In this document: positions 1-9,422 of the stretch, piece by piece
How positions within the stretch are numbered: position 1 is the stretch's first letter
Layout of the letters: each line of letters begins with the position of its first letter
Origin: Streptomyces katrae
GTDB taxonomy: Bacteria > Actinomycetota > Actinomycetes > Streptomycetales > Streptomycetaceae
Length of the DNA stretch: 64,000 nucleotides
NCBI RefSeq assembly: GCF_002028425.1
Contig: NZ_CP020042.1
Coordinates: 4,315,560 to 4,379,559, forward strand
Direction of reading: 5' to 3'
Program-made: the position numbers and the translations under genes
Notes under the pieces: generated by a model
Databases searched by the model: none
Told to the model about the DNA's origin: nothing
What the model saw: the letters and a program-made list of their open reading frames with translations, nothing else

Positions 1-38
1 CCGGCGCGCCTGAGAGCGCGTGTGCCGGTGCCATACCG

Positions 39-173
39 CTCATCCAGAGGGGCAGAGGGACACGGCCCGTTGAAGCCCCGGCAACCCTCCAGTCGGTTCT
101 CGCTCGCGCGGGGCCCCGGCTAGGGAAGGTGCCAATTCCGTCTCATGGCGAAGTGCGCCATGGGGAAGATGAG
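39..173 (+). promoter_or_regulatory. SAM-I (S-box) riboswitch in front of thrC
   Basis: The core S-box signatures are all present: AGAGGGA near 53-60, the TGAAGCCCCGGCAACC block near 73-88 and AAGGTGCCAATTCC at 126-139. P1 pairs CTCATC (39-44) with GATGAG (168-173), and P4 pairs CATGGCG (144-150) with CGCCATG (156-162). The likely thrC ribosome binding site GAGGAG (171-176) shares bases with the 3' strand of P1, so a SAM-stabilised P1 would hide it. This suggests direct translational control without a separate expression platform. It is SAM-I rather than the SAM-IV type also found in actinobacteria, because the AAGGTGCCAATTCC junction is intact. Confidence 0.9.
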
Positions 174-192
174 GAGAAAGGGCCTCGCCATC

Positions 193-1494
193 ATGGCTGC
201 ACAGACTGCCGCTACCTCTGCCGCTCCCGGCTCCCACTCTGCCGGGTCCGTCGATCTGGGCCCCGCCACCGGTCTTTCCTGTCGTGAGTGCGGCACCCGT
301 TTCGAGCTCGGCCCCATTTTCGCCTGCGTCGAGTGCTTCGGTCCGCTGGAGGTGGCCTACGAGCTGCCCGCCGGTGACCCGGAGGCCCTGCGCGCGGCGA
401 TCGAGGCCGGCCCGAACAACATCTGGCGGTACGCGCCGCTGCTGCCCGTCCCCGCGGACGTGGCCTCCAAGCCGAGCCTGAACCCGGGCTTCACCAAGCT
501 CGTGGACGCGCAGAACCTGGCCAAGGAGCTGGGCGTCACCGGCAAGCTCTACGTCAAGGACGACTCCGGCAACCCGACGCACTCCTTCAAGGACCGCGTC
601 GTCGCCATCGCCGTCGAGGCCGCCCGCGCCTTCGGCTACACCACCCTCTCCTGCTCCTCCACGGGCAACCTGGCCGGCGCCGTCGGCGCCGCGGCCGCCC
701 GCGCCGGCTTCCGCTCCTGCGTGTTCATCCCGCACGACCTGGAGCAGGGCAAGGTCGTCATGGCCGGTGTCTACGGTGGCGACCTGGTCGGCATCGAGGG
801 CAACTACGACGACGTGAACCGCTTCTGCTCCGAGCTCATCGGTGACCCGCTGGGCGAGGGCTGGGGCTTCGTCAACGTCAACCTGCGCCCCTACTACGGC
901 GAGGGCTCCAAGACCCTGGCGTACGAGATCTGCGAGCAGCTCGGCTGGCAGCTGCCCGACCAGATCGTCATCCCGATCGCGTCCGGCTCGCAGCTGACGA
1001 AGATCGACAAGGGGCTGCAGGAACTGGTCAAGCTCGGGCTGGTCGAGGACAAGCCGTACAAGATCTTCGGCGCCCAGGCAGAGGGCTGCTCGCCGGTGTC
1101 CACGGCCTTCAAGGCCGGCCACGACGTGGTGCGCCCGCAGAAGCCGAACACGATCGCCAAGTCCCTGGCCATCGGCAACCCGGCGGACGGCCCGTACGTG
1201 CTCGACATCGCGCGCCGCACCGGCGGCTTCGTCGAGGACGTCAACGACGAGCAGGTCGTCGAGGCGATCCGGATCCTGGCGCAGACCGAGGGCATCTTCG
1301 CCGAGACCGCGGGCGGCGTGACCGTCGGCGTGACGAAGAAGCTCATCGAGAACGGGGTCCTCGACCCCTCGCTGACCACCGTGGTCCTCAACACCGGTGA
1401 CGGCCTCAAGACCCTGGAGGCGGTGTCCGGCAGCGGCCAGACCGCCACCATCCGCCCGAGCCTGGACGCGTTCCGCGCCGCCGGCCTGGCCTGA
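193..1494 (+). CDS. thrC: Threonine synthase
   Basis: Converts O-phosphohomoserine to threonine and phosphate in the cytosol with pyridoxal phosphate (PLP). The protein is 433 residues and starts with a small zinc-ribbon-like part (CREC near residue 30, CVEC near 45). The PLP-binding lysine is K133 in the HSFKDR motif, followed by the phosphate-holding SSTGNLAGA loop. An in-frame ATG at 145 lies inside P4 of the riboswitch, so ATG 193 is preferred; GAGGAGAAAGG at 171-181 is its ribosome binding site. The gene lies 36 bp before the sulfur-carrier gene and the two share one terminator, so they are probably co-transcribed. The riboswitch puts threonine formation under SAM control. Confidence 0.96.
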   Translation: MAAQTAATSAAPGSHSAGSVDLGPATGLSCRECGTRFELGPIFACVECFGPLEVAYELPAGDPEALRAAIEAGPNNIWRYAPLLPVPADVASKPSLNPGFTKLVDAQNLAKELGVTGKLYVKDDSGNPTHSFKDRVVAIAVEAARAFGYTTLSCSSTGNLAGAVGAAAARAGFRSCVFIPHDLEQGKVVMAGVYGGDLVGIEGNYDDVNRFCSELIGDPLGEGWGFVNVNLRPYYGEGSKTLAYEICEQLGWQLPDQIVIPIASGSQLTKIDKGLQELVKLGLVEDKPYKIFGAQAEGCSPVSTAFKAGHDVVRPQKPNTIAKSLAIGNPADGPYVLDIARRTGGFVEDVNDEQVVEAIRILAQTEGIFAETAGGVTVGVTKKLIENGVLDPSLTTVVLNTGDGLKTLEAVSGSGQTATIRPSLDAFRAAGLA

Positions 1495-1530
1495 CCCTTC
1501 CCTCGCACTACACGGAAAGGCGGTAGCGCC

Positions 1531-1809
1531 ATGAGCGTCAACGTCCGCATCCCCACCATCCTGCGCACCTACACCGGTGGCGCCGCCGAGGTCCCGGCCG
1601 AGGGCGCGACCCTGGCCGAGGTGATCGACTCCCTGGAGGCGAACCACCCGGGCATCGCCGCGCGCGTCCTGGACGACCAGGGCAAGCTGCGCCGCTTCGT
1701 GAACGTGTACGTCAACGACGACGACGTGCGCTTCGAGGGCGGCCTGCAGACGGCGACGCCGGACGGCGCCGGCGTGTCGATCATCCCGGCCGTCGCGGGC
1801 GGCTGCTGA
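1531..1809 (+). CDS. MoaD/ThiS-fold sulfur carrier protein, CysO-like, ending Gly-Gly-Cys
   Basis: A 92-residue ubiquitin-fold sulfur carrier. The N-terminal VRIPTILRTYTGG and the FVNVYVNDDDVRF core closely match mycobacterial CysO as I remember it. CysO carries sulfide as a C-terminal thiocarboxylate for cysteine synthesis. In that family the protein ends in the reactive Gly-Gly; here it ends AVAGGC, with one extra cysteine. Such a tail resembles the CysO-Cys adduct that the Mec+ JAMM protease cleaves, so maturation by a protease is possible. A strong ribosome binding site (GAAAGGCGG) precedes ATG 1531. The carrier's partners (cysM, mec, adenylating enzyme) are not in this window. It could serve another sulfur pathway. 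Confidence 0.85.
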   Translation: MSVNVRIPTILRTYTGGAAEVPAEGATLAEVIDSLEANHPGIAARVLDDQGKLRRFVNVYVNDDDVRFEGGLQTATPDGAGVSIIPAVAGGC

Positions 1810-1831
1810 GCCGTCTGACGCCCCACGGAAT

Positions 1832-1872
1832 CAGAATTGCCCCCTCCGCTAAAAGCGGAGGGGGCAATTCTG
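1832..1872 (+). terminator. Terminator of the thrC-sulfur carrier operon
   Basis: A perfect 19-bp stem (1832-1850 with 1854-1872) with a three-base AAA loop, sitting 22 bp after the carrier stop codon. A symmetric stem of this length would stop transcription in both directions. Confidence 0.9.
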
Positions 1873-1949
1873 CTTGATTGGGCGCGGTAGAGTTGGGGAA
1901 GTCCCCTCCGTTGTTCTTGCCCGCCGCATATGAGCGGGCCGCGAGAGGG

Positions 1950-1978
1950 TTGACATTGAGTCAACATGCGCGTGCCTT
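1950..1978 (+). promoter_or_regulatory. Candidate promoter of the cold-shock gene
   Basis: TTGACA at 1950-1955, a 17-bp spacer and TGCCTT at 1973-1978. The -35 box is part of a small inverted repeat, TTGAC-ATTGA-GTCAA (1950-1964). If used, it gives an untranslated leader of about 220 nt, which is typical of cold-shock genes. The 330-bp stretch 1873-2202 holds no convincing gene and is noticeably less GC-rich than its surroundings. Confidence 0.45.
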
Positions 1979-2202
1979 TTGGGGCATTGGTGCGGCTTGT
2001 CTGGCCCGACTTGCCCGGGAATAGGCCAAATTTTCAGTCCATTTCCACGTTTGCGCGTGTCCAGATTTCTCGTCGGAATGACCTGTTGCAGACAGCAGCG
2101 GTGCAGATACATTCAGCCCCGGTCGAGGCGTTCCGGCGCAAGTTCTGACCCGGGTCCGCGAAGTGCGGACCTGCGCAAGGGCCAGTAATAGGGGAGTTAG
2201 GC

Positions 2203-2409
2203 ATGGCTCAGGGCACCGTCAAGTGGTTCAACGCGGAGAAGGGCTACGGCTTCATCGCGGTCGACGGTGGTGCGGATGTGTTCGTCCACTACAGCGCCAT
2301 CCAGATGGACGGGTACCGCACCCTTGAAGAGGGTCAGCGGGTCGAGTTCGAGATCTCGCAGGGCCAGAAGGGTCCGCAGGCTGACATGGTCAAGCTCGCG
2401 GCCGGCTGA
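2203..2409 (+). CDS. Cold-shock domain protein (CspA family)
   Basis: A 68-residue single cold-shock domain that binds single-stranded RNA or DNA and acts as an RNA chaperone. RNP1-like KGYGFI (residues 15-20) and RNP2-like VFVHY (about 27-31) are both present, and the KWFNAEKG start is canonical. GGGGAG lies about 8 bp before ATG 2203. It has its own long leader and its own terminator, so it is monocistronic. It is placed just before groEL, so two stress-protection genes are adjacent. Confidence 0.95.
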   Translation: MAQGTVKWFNAEKGYGFIAVDGGADVFVHYSAIQMDGYRTLEEGQRVEFEISQGQKGPQADMVKLAAG

Positions 2410-2445
2410 GTCGAAGCGCGATCGGCCACCGACGCACGCACCAAC

Positions 2446-2489
2446 ACGTGAGGGGCCCACATCCCGGACGGGATGCGGGCCCCTCACGT
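2446..2489 (+). terminator. Terminator of the cold-shock gene
   Basis: A 21-base arm (2446-2466) pairs with 2469-2489 with a single mismatch. It lies 36 bp after the stop codon. Confidence 0.85.
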
Positions 2490-2563
2490 ATGTGCGGCAT
2501 GCCGGCGCGGCGCGGCGCGACGCGCGCGCCGGCCCGGCGTGCGCCCGGCATGTCTCGAAGCCG

Positions 2564-2590
2564 CTTGCACTCGTGGGGGCCGAGTGCTAA
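2564..2590 (+). promoter_or_regulatory. CIRCE element 1 (HrcA operator)
   Basis: CTTGCACTC, nine bases, then GAGTGCTAA. It differs from the TTAGCACTC-N9-GAGTGCTAA consensus at two positions of the left arm. HrcA binds this operator and represses chaperonin genes until heat shock. Confidence 0.88.
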
Positions 2591-2599
2591 TCATTGGCG

Positions 2600-2626
2600 T
2601 TAGCACTCTCCGGGTGAGAGTGCTAC
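2600..2626 (+). promoter_or_regulatory. CIRCE element 2 (HrcA operator)
   Basis: TTAGCACTC, nine bases, then GAGTGCTAC, one mismatch from consensus. It begins 9 bp after the first CIRCE, so two HrcA dimers could bind side by side about 160 bp before groEL. Confidence 0.92.
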
Positions 2627-2648
2627 AAGACGAGGACCGGGTCGGTGA

Positions 2649-4406
<1,758 letters not shown>

Positions 4407-4436
4407 TCGGCCCCCGGCTGATCGGCTGTTCTCGAA

Positions 4437-4478
4437 CGAGGGCGGCACCCCTTCCTTGCGGAGGGGGTGCCGCCCTCG
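4437..4478 (+). terminator. Terminator of groEL
   Basis: A 19-bp stem (4437-4455 with 4460-4478) with one G-T wobble and a TTGC loop. It also lies just beyond the end of the opposing Uma2 remnant and could serve both strands. Confidence 0.85.
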
Positions 4479-4484
4479 GGCGTT

Positions 4485-4887
4485 TCAGTGGGCGTAGTCC
4501 TTGAGCTTCTCGGTGTCCAACGTGATCCCCACGGGGGCGGGCAGCGTGACCGTCTTTCCGTGGGCATAGGACACGGACCGCCGGTACATGCCGTCCTCGG
4601 GGTCGCTGTGGACGGTGAGCATGTCCTCGTCCCGGTCGATGACCAGGTACACGGGGATGCCCACCTGGGCGTACGCGGCGCGTTCGTCGCGCCGGTCACG
4701 CCGGTCGGCGTCGGGGTGGAAGGACGTGACCTCCACGACCATCAGGGTCCCGGCGGGATCCGCCCACTTGCCGCCCTGGGCGGCGTAGTGGTCGTACTTC
4801 GAGCGTGACCGTCTCGGGTGCGCGGCGGGCCAGCGTCTCGAAGTCCTTCAGCGACATCTGGGCGTGTGCGGCGGTGCGGGGGGTCAT
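4485..4887 (-). pseudogene. Decayed Uma2/DUF820 endonuclease gene
   Basis: Two parts of one gene lie in different frames. The first 30 residues, read from ATG 4887 (MTPRTAAHAQMSLKDFETLA and onward), and the last 85, read up to 4485 (VEVTSFHPDADRRDRRDE and onward), both match the intact paralogue at 11605-12183. About 62 codons between TLE and the ADPAGTLMVVEV region are missing and the frame shifts at about 4800. The lost part includes residues of the PD-(D/E)XK-like nuclease core, so no full enzyme can be made. The ATG is preceded by the same hairpin-borne ribosome binding site as in the intact copy, showing common descent. A short product starting inside the gene at 4742 is possible but unlikely to be active. 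Confidence 0.8.
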
Positions 4888-4907
4888 GGCGTCGCCTCCT
4901 CGACACC
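4888..4907 (-). promoter_or_regulatory. Ribosome binding site in a hairpin loop before the Uma2 remnant
   Basis: On the minus strand GGTGTCG-AGGAGG-CGACGCC stands directly against ATG 4887. The seven-base arms pair with one G-U wobble and show AGGAGG in the loop. The intact paralogue has the same element with a fully paired stem. Confidence 0.6.
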
Positions 4908-4946
4908 ATGGTGCCCGGGTTCGGCGCCGTCGGAGCGGGGGACTGG

Positions 4947-5954
4947 TCATCGGCGGTTCCCTTCGCGGATACGGGCCGCGTGGGCGCGGACCTCGGCCGG
5001 GGTGAGGGTCGGGGTGAAGACGGGCGGGCGGGGGCCTTGCGGGCGGCAGGCGCGGCAGCGGCCTTCGGCGAAGGCGCCGGGCGGGCCGGGCGCGCGGCAT
5101 TCGGCGCACTCGGCGCGGACCGGGGGTGCGGGGGCCGCTGCCGGGGCCGGGCCGGGTGGTGCGGCGGGGAGTTTGGACTCCAGGCGCTTGCGGACCAGGG
5201 CCGCCGGGTGGTGGACCACGGGCGGCAGCCCGGCGGTGAGGGCGAGCCGGATGCGGTCGGGGGTGACGCCCCGGGCCAGCCAGGGCACGAGGAGCGGGGC
5301 GAGGGCCGTGCAGTCGGCCTTGGAGAGCGCGAGGGCGGGGGCGGTGCGGCCGAGCGAGGCGAGGATGCCGTACGCGTCTTGCCCGGCGGGGGCGAGGGCC
5401 GGTGGCGGGTCGCTCGGCGGGGTCGGGGCCGGGGCCTGGGCCTGTGGCGTCGGCCGGGGTGGGGGTACCCGTGGGGCGGGCGCCGATGGCGGTGGCGGGG
5501 CCTGTGTTGTCGGCGGGGACGGGGGCGGGGCCGGGGCCGGGGGTACCTGTGGGGGTGGTGGTGGGGCGGTGGGTGCGGGGGAATCCCTCTGGGTGAACCG
5601 GGCCCACCAGGCGCCGTCGCGGGGGGTGCGGGAGAAGAAGGTGCGGGTGACCCACCGGGTGGCCTCGCCGGGCAGCCGCTGGCGTACGCGGTGCAGGTGC
5701 CCGGCGGTGGCCAGCCGGTTGAGGGCGGTGCGCAGTGCGCACTGGCCCCACAGGGGCAGGACGGCCGCGAGGGTCTTCACGCTGATGTCGGCGCCGTCCG
5801 GCAGGCGGTCGAGGTACCCGGCGACGGCCGCCTCCCGGGCCGGGAGGTGCGCGAAGTCGCGGGCGGTACGGGGCGCTTGCTCCGGTGCGGCGATTTTGCC
5901 GTAGCCGGGCTTGGCGAGGGGGTGCGGGGCAGCACTAAGGTGGCTGTCATCCAT
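4947..5954 (-). CDS. Proline-rich winged-helix-like protein, function unknown
   Basis: A 335-residue protein with three parts. Residues about 30-110 look like a winged helix: VAGYLDRLPDGADISVKTLA, then ALRTALNRLATAGHLHRVRQ. They are followed by about 70 residues very rich in proline. The C-terminal part is charged and contains a small cysteine cluster (CAEC and CRAC). It is probably a DNA-binding protein with a zinc-ribbon-like end, of a kind I have seen only as unnamed Streptomyces proteins. GTG and ATG codons upstream extend the frame to 6077, but ATG 5954 has AAAAGG before it and begins the conserved-looking part. No operon partner is evident; it lies between two Uma2-type genes. Confidence 0.7.
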   Translation of the reverse strand: MDDSHLSAAPHPLAKPGYGKIAAPEQAPRTARDFAHLPAREAAVAGYLDRLPDGADISVKTLAAVLPLWGQCALRTALNRLATAGHLHRVRQRLPGEATRWVTRTFFSRTPRDGAWWARFTQRDSPAPTAPPPPPQVPPAPAPPPSPPTTQAPPPPSAPAPRVPPPRPTPQAQAPAPTPPSDPPPALAPAGQDAYGILASLGRTAPALALSKADCTALAPLLVPWLARGVTPDRIRLALTAGLPPVVHHPAALVRKRLESKLPAAPPGPAPAAAPAPPVRAECAECRAPGPPGAFAEGRCRACRPQGPRPPVFTPTLTPAEVRAHAARIREGNRR

Positions 5955-6207
5955 GGGATCGACCTTTTCTCGATCTCGATGGTCAGGCCCTCGTGTGGTG
6001 TTGGCGCACCAGCGGGGGCCGTTTTCGTTTCCAGCCGCAAGGTAGGGCCTGATGGCCCTGTGTGGCAAGCCGGTCACGGATCGTCATCCGGCCTGGTATG
6101 GGAGCCGGTTGGGAGGGTGGTGGGTGGTGGTGGGCTCCGCCCACCACCCATTCCACAGACAAAGCGCTCGGACTCTCGCGGCTTGAGCCTCGGGCGTTTC
6201 GGCGACC

Positions 6208-6789
6208 TCAGAAACCGGTGGTGTCGAGGGAAAAGTCGAACGGTTCCGGGATGGGCAAGGCCTCGCCGAAGGCGACGGTCTTGCGGGACCGGTAGCCCTG
6301 CGGGGAGGGGTCGGAGAAGCAGGTGATCTCCGAGTCCTGCATGTCGACCACCAGGTAGACGGGGACGATCCGGCCGTACACGTCCAGCTTCTCCTTCCAG
6401 TCGGCGTCCCTGGTCGAAACTGACGTGAATTCGCCGACGAGCGAGAGGGCCCCTCCGTCCGCATGGCGGCCTTCCTCGTCGAAGGCCGACTCGTCCGTGA
6501 CGAACAGGTCGGGCCCGTAGGCGCGCTTGGCCGCCGGAAACCGGAAAAGGAAGGGGGCGATGTCCGCGACGTGCCCCTCAGGGGCATGAGCCTGCAGCTG
6601 CTCGCGCAGCGCACGCATGCAACGGTAGTAGCGGAGCCGCGAAAACGGTGACACGACGATCTTCCCCCGGATGAGCTCGGCCTTGAAGCCGTCTGGCGTG
6701 TCCATCTCCGCAACGGCGCGCAGGAGCGTCTCGAACGTTGGCAGCGCCGCATGTTCTATCGGTGTGGCCCGCTCGGTCATGATCGTCAC
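6208..6789 (-). CDS. Uma2 family endonuclease (DUF820)
   Basis: A 193-residue PD-(D/E)XK-fold protein of the Uma2 family, which is greatly expanded in Streptomyces and cyanobacteria; the cellular role is not established. The acidic active-site pieces are visible in GPDLFVTDES and in EFTSVSTRDADWKEKLDVY, followed by the hydrophobic strand PVYLVVD. GTG 6789 has GGAGG six bases upstream; ATG 6780 is a possible alternative. It is clearly more distant from the two DUF820 copies at 4485 and 11605 than those are from each other, and lacks their leader hairpin. Confidence 0.85.
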   Translation of the reverse strand: MTIMTERATPIEHAALPTFETLLRAVAEMDTPDGFKAELIRGKIVVSPFSRLRYYRCMRALREQLQAHAPEGHVADIAPFLFRFPAAKRAYGPDLFVTDESAFDEEGRHADGGALSLVGEFTSVSTRDADWKEKLDVYGRIVPVYLVVDMQDSEITCFSDPSPQGYRSRKTVAFGEALPIPEPFDFSLDTTGF

Positions 6790-6918
6790 CGTCGTCCTCC
6801 GCGTGGCGTGCTGCGCACTGGCTGTGATGCTCGTTCCAGGCTAGTGGCGGGCGAGCGGTTCCGCCCGGTCCCCGAGACGGGTCACCGTCGAACGGGTGGC
6901 TTTTGGTTCACTGAAGGC

Positions 6919-7536
6919 ATGAGCGAGCTCTTCGTGAAGATCTGCGGGCTGAAGACCCCCGAGGACGTCGACGTGGCCGTCGCCGCCGGGGCCGACGCCG
7001 TCGGGTTCGTCCTCGCGCCCGGCAGCCCCCGCACCGTCACCGCGGCGCTCGCGCGCGAGCTCGGAGCTCGGGTGCCGGACCGGGTGCTCACCGTCGGGGT
7101 GTTCCGGGGGCAGCCGCTGGAGGAGGTGCGCCGGCTCGCCGAGGAGAGCGGCGTGCGCGGGGTGCAGCTGCACGGCGACGAGCCCGCCGCGTACTACGAG
7201 GCGCTGCGCGCGCCCGGCCGGACCCTGCTGCGGGCCACCGCCGAGCACGTCGCGCGGTGCGGTGAGTACGGCGAGGACCTGCTGCTGATCGACGCCCCGG
7301 ACCCCGGCTCCGGCAAGCCCTGGAACTGGGGGTCCGCGCAGTTCAAGGCCCCGGAGGGGCGCTGGCTGCTGGCCGGCGGGCTCGGCCCGGCCAACGTCCG
7401 CGAGGCGGTCCGGGCCACCGGCGCCTGGGGGGTGGACGTCTCCAGCGGGGTCGAGCGGGAGCGCGGAGTGAAGTCCCCCGAACTGATCCGGGCCTTCATC
7501 CACGCCGCCACGCAATCATACGATTACTCTGAGTGA
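6919..7536 (+). CDS. trpF: Phosphoribosylanthranilate isomerase (stand-alone TrpF)
   Basis: Catalyses the Amadori rearrangement of phosphoribosylanthranilate in tryptophan synthesis. The 205-residue (beta/alpha)8 barrel shows the family signatures in order: VKICGLKTPEDV with catalytic Cys9, GVQLHGDE, LLIDAPDPGSGKPWNW with the catalytic Asp, and the phosphate-binding LLAGGLGPANV and GVDVSSGVE. Most Streptomyces do this step with the dual enzyme PriA, so a separate trpF away from trp genes is unusual. ATG 6919 lacks a well-spaced ribosome binding site; TTCACT lies six bases before it, so the message may be leaderless. No other tryptophan gene is in the window. Confidence 0.9.
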   Translation: MSELFVKICGLKTPEDVDVAVAAGADAVGFVLAPGSPRTVTAALARELGARVPDRVLTVGVFRGQPLEEVRRLAEESGVRGVQLHGDEPAAYYEALRAPGRTLLRATAEHVARCGEYGEDLLLIDAPDPGSGKPWNWGSAQFKAPEGRWLLAGGLGPANVREAVRATGAWGVDVSSGVERERGVKSPELIRAFIHAATQSYDYSE

Positions 7537-7554
7537 GAACACGCGGATGCCGGG

Positions 7555-7582
7555 CCATACGGCGGGCAGGACACCCGTATGG
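7555..7582 (+). promoter_or_regulatory. Inverted repeat covering the start codon of the GH16-like gene
   Basis: CCATACGG (7555-7562) pairs perfectly with CCGTATGG (7575-7582). The ATG at 7579-7581 is inside the right arm and the purine-rich GGGCAGGA is in the loop. In RNA this hairpin would mask the start codon. Confidence 0.5.
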
Positions 7583-8319
7583 AATCGGACACCTCCGGAT
7601 GGCTGCGCCGTCTGACCCGCCGCCTCGTCCCCTCGGCCGGGGGCGGGGGCCTGCCGGTGTTCACGCCTCGCGGCGCCCCCGTCCTGACCGCGGACTTCAC
7701 CTCCACCGCCCAATGGGTGGCGGGCCGCTCCTGGGCCTATCCCGACGGCGGCCCGGTCAACCCGGGCGACAACAAGCTCGACCACCTCACCGCCGACCCC
7801 GCCTACAGCCGTGGCGGCACCTTCCGCGCCACCCGCCGCCCCGATGGGAACTGGGACACCGGGCTGCTCACCACCGAGGGCAGCGACGAGGGCTTCATGG
7901 TCCGCACCGGTGACGTCCTGGAGGCCCGCGTCCGGCTGCCCGCCGAGACGGGGGCCTGGCCCGCGATCTGGACCTGGCGCGACGGCGGCCAGGAGATCGA
8001 CGTCTTCGAGTACCACCCCGACAACCCGGACCTGCTCGAACTCTCCAACCACGTCCGCGAGGCCCACCGCTACCACCGCGACCCGGCCGTCCGGCCCGGG
8101 GCCTGGATCGACCTCAGGACCGAGTTCGGCAAGCGGTCCGTCGTCTGGTGGGTCAACGGCGCCCGCGTCTTCTCCGACGGGCGGGGCGTGGGCCGCGGGT
8201 GGCGCGCGTACCTCATCGTCAACCTGTCGGTCTCCGCCGGCCGGTACCACCCGGCCCCGGACCCGGAGCAGACGGAGATGTCCTACGAGGTCTCGGAGCT
8301 GCGCGTCTACCGGCCCTGA
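7579..8319 (+). CDS. Glycoside hydrolase family 16-like protein
   Basis: A 246-residue concanavalin-type beta-sandwich. It carries the GH16 catalytic signature EIDVFE at residues 139-144, where E139 would be the nucleophile and E144 the acid/base. WPAIWTWRDGGQ before it and YLIVNLSVSAG near the end are also typical of the family, which cuts beta-1,3/1,4-glucans and related polysaccharides. There is no clear signal peptide: the N-terminus is short and basic, so the enzyme may be cytoplasmic or exported by an unrecognised route. It begins 42 bp after trpF but with its own start hairpin. Substrate cannot be told from sequence. Confidence 0.82.
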   Translation: MESDTSGWLRRLTRRLVPSAGGGGLPVFTPRGAPVLTADFTSTAQWVAGRSWAYPDGGPVNPGDNKLDHLTADPAYSRGGTFRATRRPDGNWDTGLLTTEGSDEGFMVRTGDVLEARVRLPAETGAWPAIWTWRDGGQEIDVFEYHPDNPDLLELSNHVREAHRYHRDPAVRPGAWIDLRTEFGKRSVVWWVNGARVFSDGRGVGRGWRAYLIVNLSVSAGRYHPAPDPEQTEMSYEVSELRVYRP

Positions 8320-8371
8320 GCCCCCGCCGGCTCCCCGGGCGGAGGCCGGTCCGGCGCCCGATAATGGGTCC

Positions 8372-9403
8372 GTGGACTCGCCGCGGAAGCCCAGGGCGAA
8401 GACGGGCCCGGCGTTCTGGCCGTTCGGCGCACGGGCGGCCGTACTCCTGGCCCCCCTGCTGCTGGTCGTGCTGGTGGTGGTCTGGGCCGCCGCCCGCACG
8501 GTGCTGGGCCTGGCCTCCGTACCGGCCGGGTGGGTCCTGCTCGGCATCGTCGGCCTGAGCCTGCTGCCCGTCCTGCTGCTGGTCCTGAGCGGCGCCGCGG
8601 CGGGCGGCGGGACGGTCGGGCTCGGCGCCGCCAAGACGGCCCTCGGCGCGGCCGCGGCCGCGCGGCGCGGCCTCGTGGTGCCCCGGAACGTGGCCCCGCA
8701 GGCGGCCGTTTCCCCGGCCGACGCGGGCGGAGCCGGGGCCGTCGCCTCCCTGCGGAGCCTGCGCGGCGCCGAGGTGGTCGTCGTGGACCTGGAGGACGGC
8801 CACGCCTGGTGGCAGCACCGGCTGTTGCTGCTGTGCGCCGCGGCCGCCCGGCTCGGCCGCCCCCCGGTCGTCGTCTTCACCGCCCAGCGCCAGGGCAGGC
8901 CGGGCCAGTTCATCGGCTGGGCCCGCCCGTCCGACCTCCTCGAACGCCTCCAGGAGGCCGACCCGGCCCTGCGCAAGGCGTACCTGGAGGCCTCCGGCCA
9001 GGCCGCCGGGGTCCGCCTCGCCGAAGCGTCGGGGCCGGCACCGTCGGCGCGGCTGATGAAGGAGCTCGGCCTGGAGGGCATGCGCGGCCTGACCCACCCG
9101 CCGCCGCGCGACGCCCTCAACCCCTTCCTGGAGGAACAGCTACTGGCCCGTGCGGTGAGCGGGTTCGACGCCCTGCCCCACGAGCTCGACGTCCCCCAGC
9201 TGGAGCAGCTGTTCACCCCGGTCCTGCACACGACGGCCCTGGAGCACAGCGCCGACGACGCGGCCTGGCTGCGGGCGGCCCTGCGCGACGAGGGCGAGTA
9301 CATCGCCTTCACGGACTCGGGCCGCTACACGGGGATCGTGCCGGGCGCCGCCGTGCCCCGTGCGGCGCTGCTGGCCCTGCTCCCGCCGGACGCGGGGGCG
9401 TAG
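8372..9403 (+). CDS. Membrane protein of unknown function
   Basis: A 343-residue protein with a short basic N-terminus, two hydrophobic segments (about residues 20-41 and 53-73) and a cytoplasmic domain of about 250 residues. The domain contains a strand-rich VVVVDLEDGHAWWQHRLLLL stretch and ends in FTDSGRYTGIVPG. I do not recognise the family. GTG 8372 is chosen because GATAAT (8360-8365) lies six bases before it and there is no Shine-Dalgarno, the leaderless pattern seen often here. It follows the GH16-like gene by 52 bp but probably has its own promoter. Confidence 0.75.
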   Translation: MDSPRKPRAKTGPAFWPFGARAAVLLAPLLLVVLVVVWAAARTVLGLASVPAGWVLLGIVGLSLLPVLLLVLSGAAAGGGTVGLGAAKTALGAAAAARRGLVVPRNVAPQAAVSPADAGGAGAVASLRSLRGAEVVVVDLEDGHAWWQHRLLLLCAAAARLGRPPVVVFTAQRQGRPGQFIGWARPSDLLERLQEADPALRKAYLEASGQAAGVRLAEASGPAPSARLMKELGLEGMRGLTHPPPRDALNPFLEEQLLARAVSGFDALPHELDVPQLEQLFTPVLHTTALEHSADDAAWLRAALRDEGEYIAFTDSGRYTGIVPGAAVPRAALLALLPPDAGA

Positions 9404-9422
9404 CCGGTCCGTTTGCCGCGGG

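Noticed and set aside
145..192. Earlier ATG for thrC
   Set aside because: The ATG is inside P4 of the riboswitch and precedes the ribosome binding site.
40..1647. Minus-strand open frame over the whole of thrC
   Set aside because: Its composition is that of an antisense shadow, and the opposite strand encodes a clear threonine synthase.
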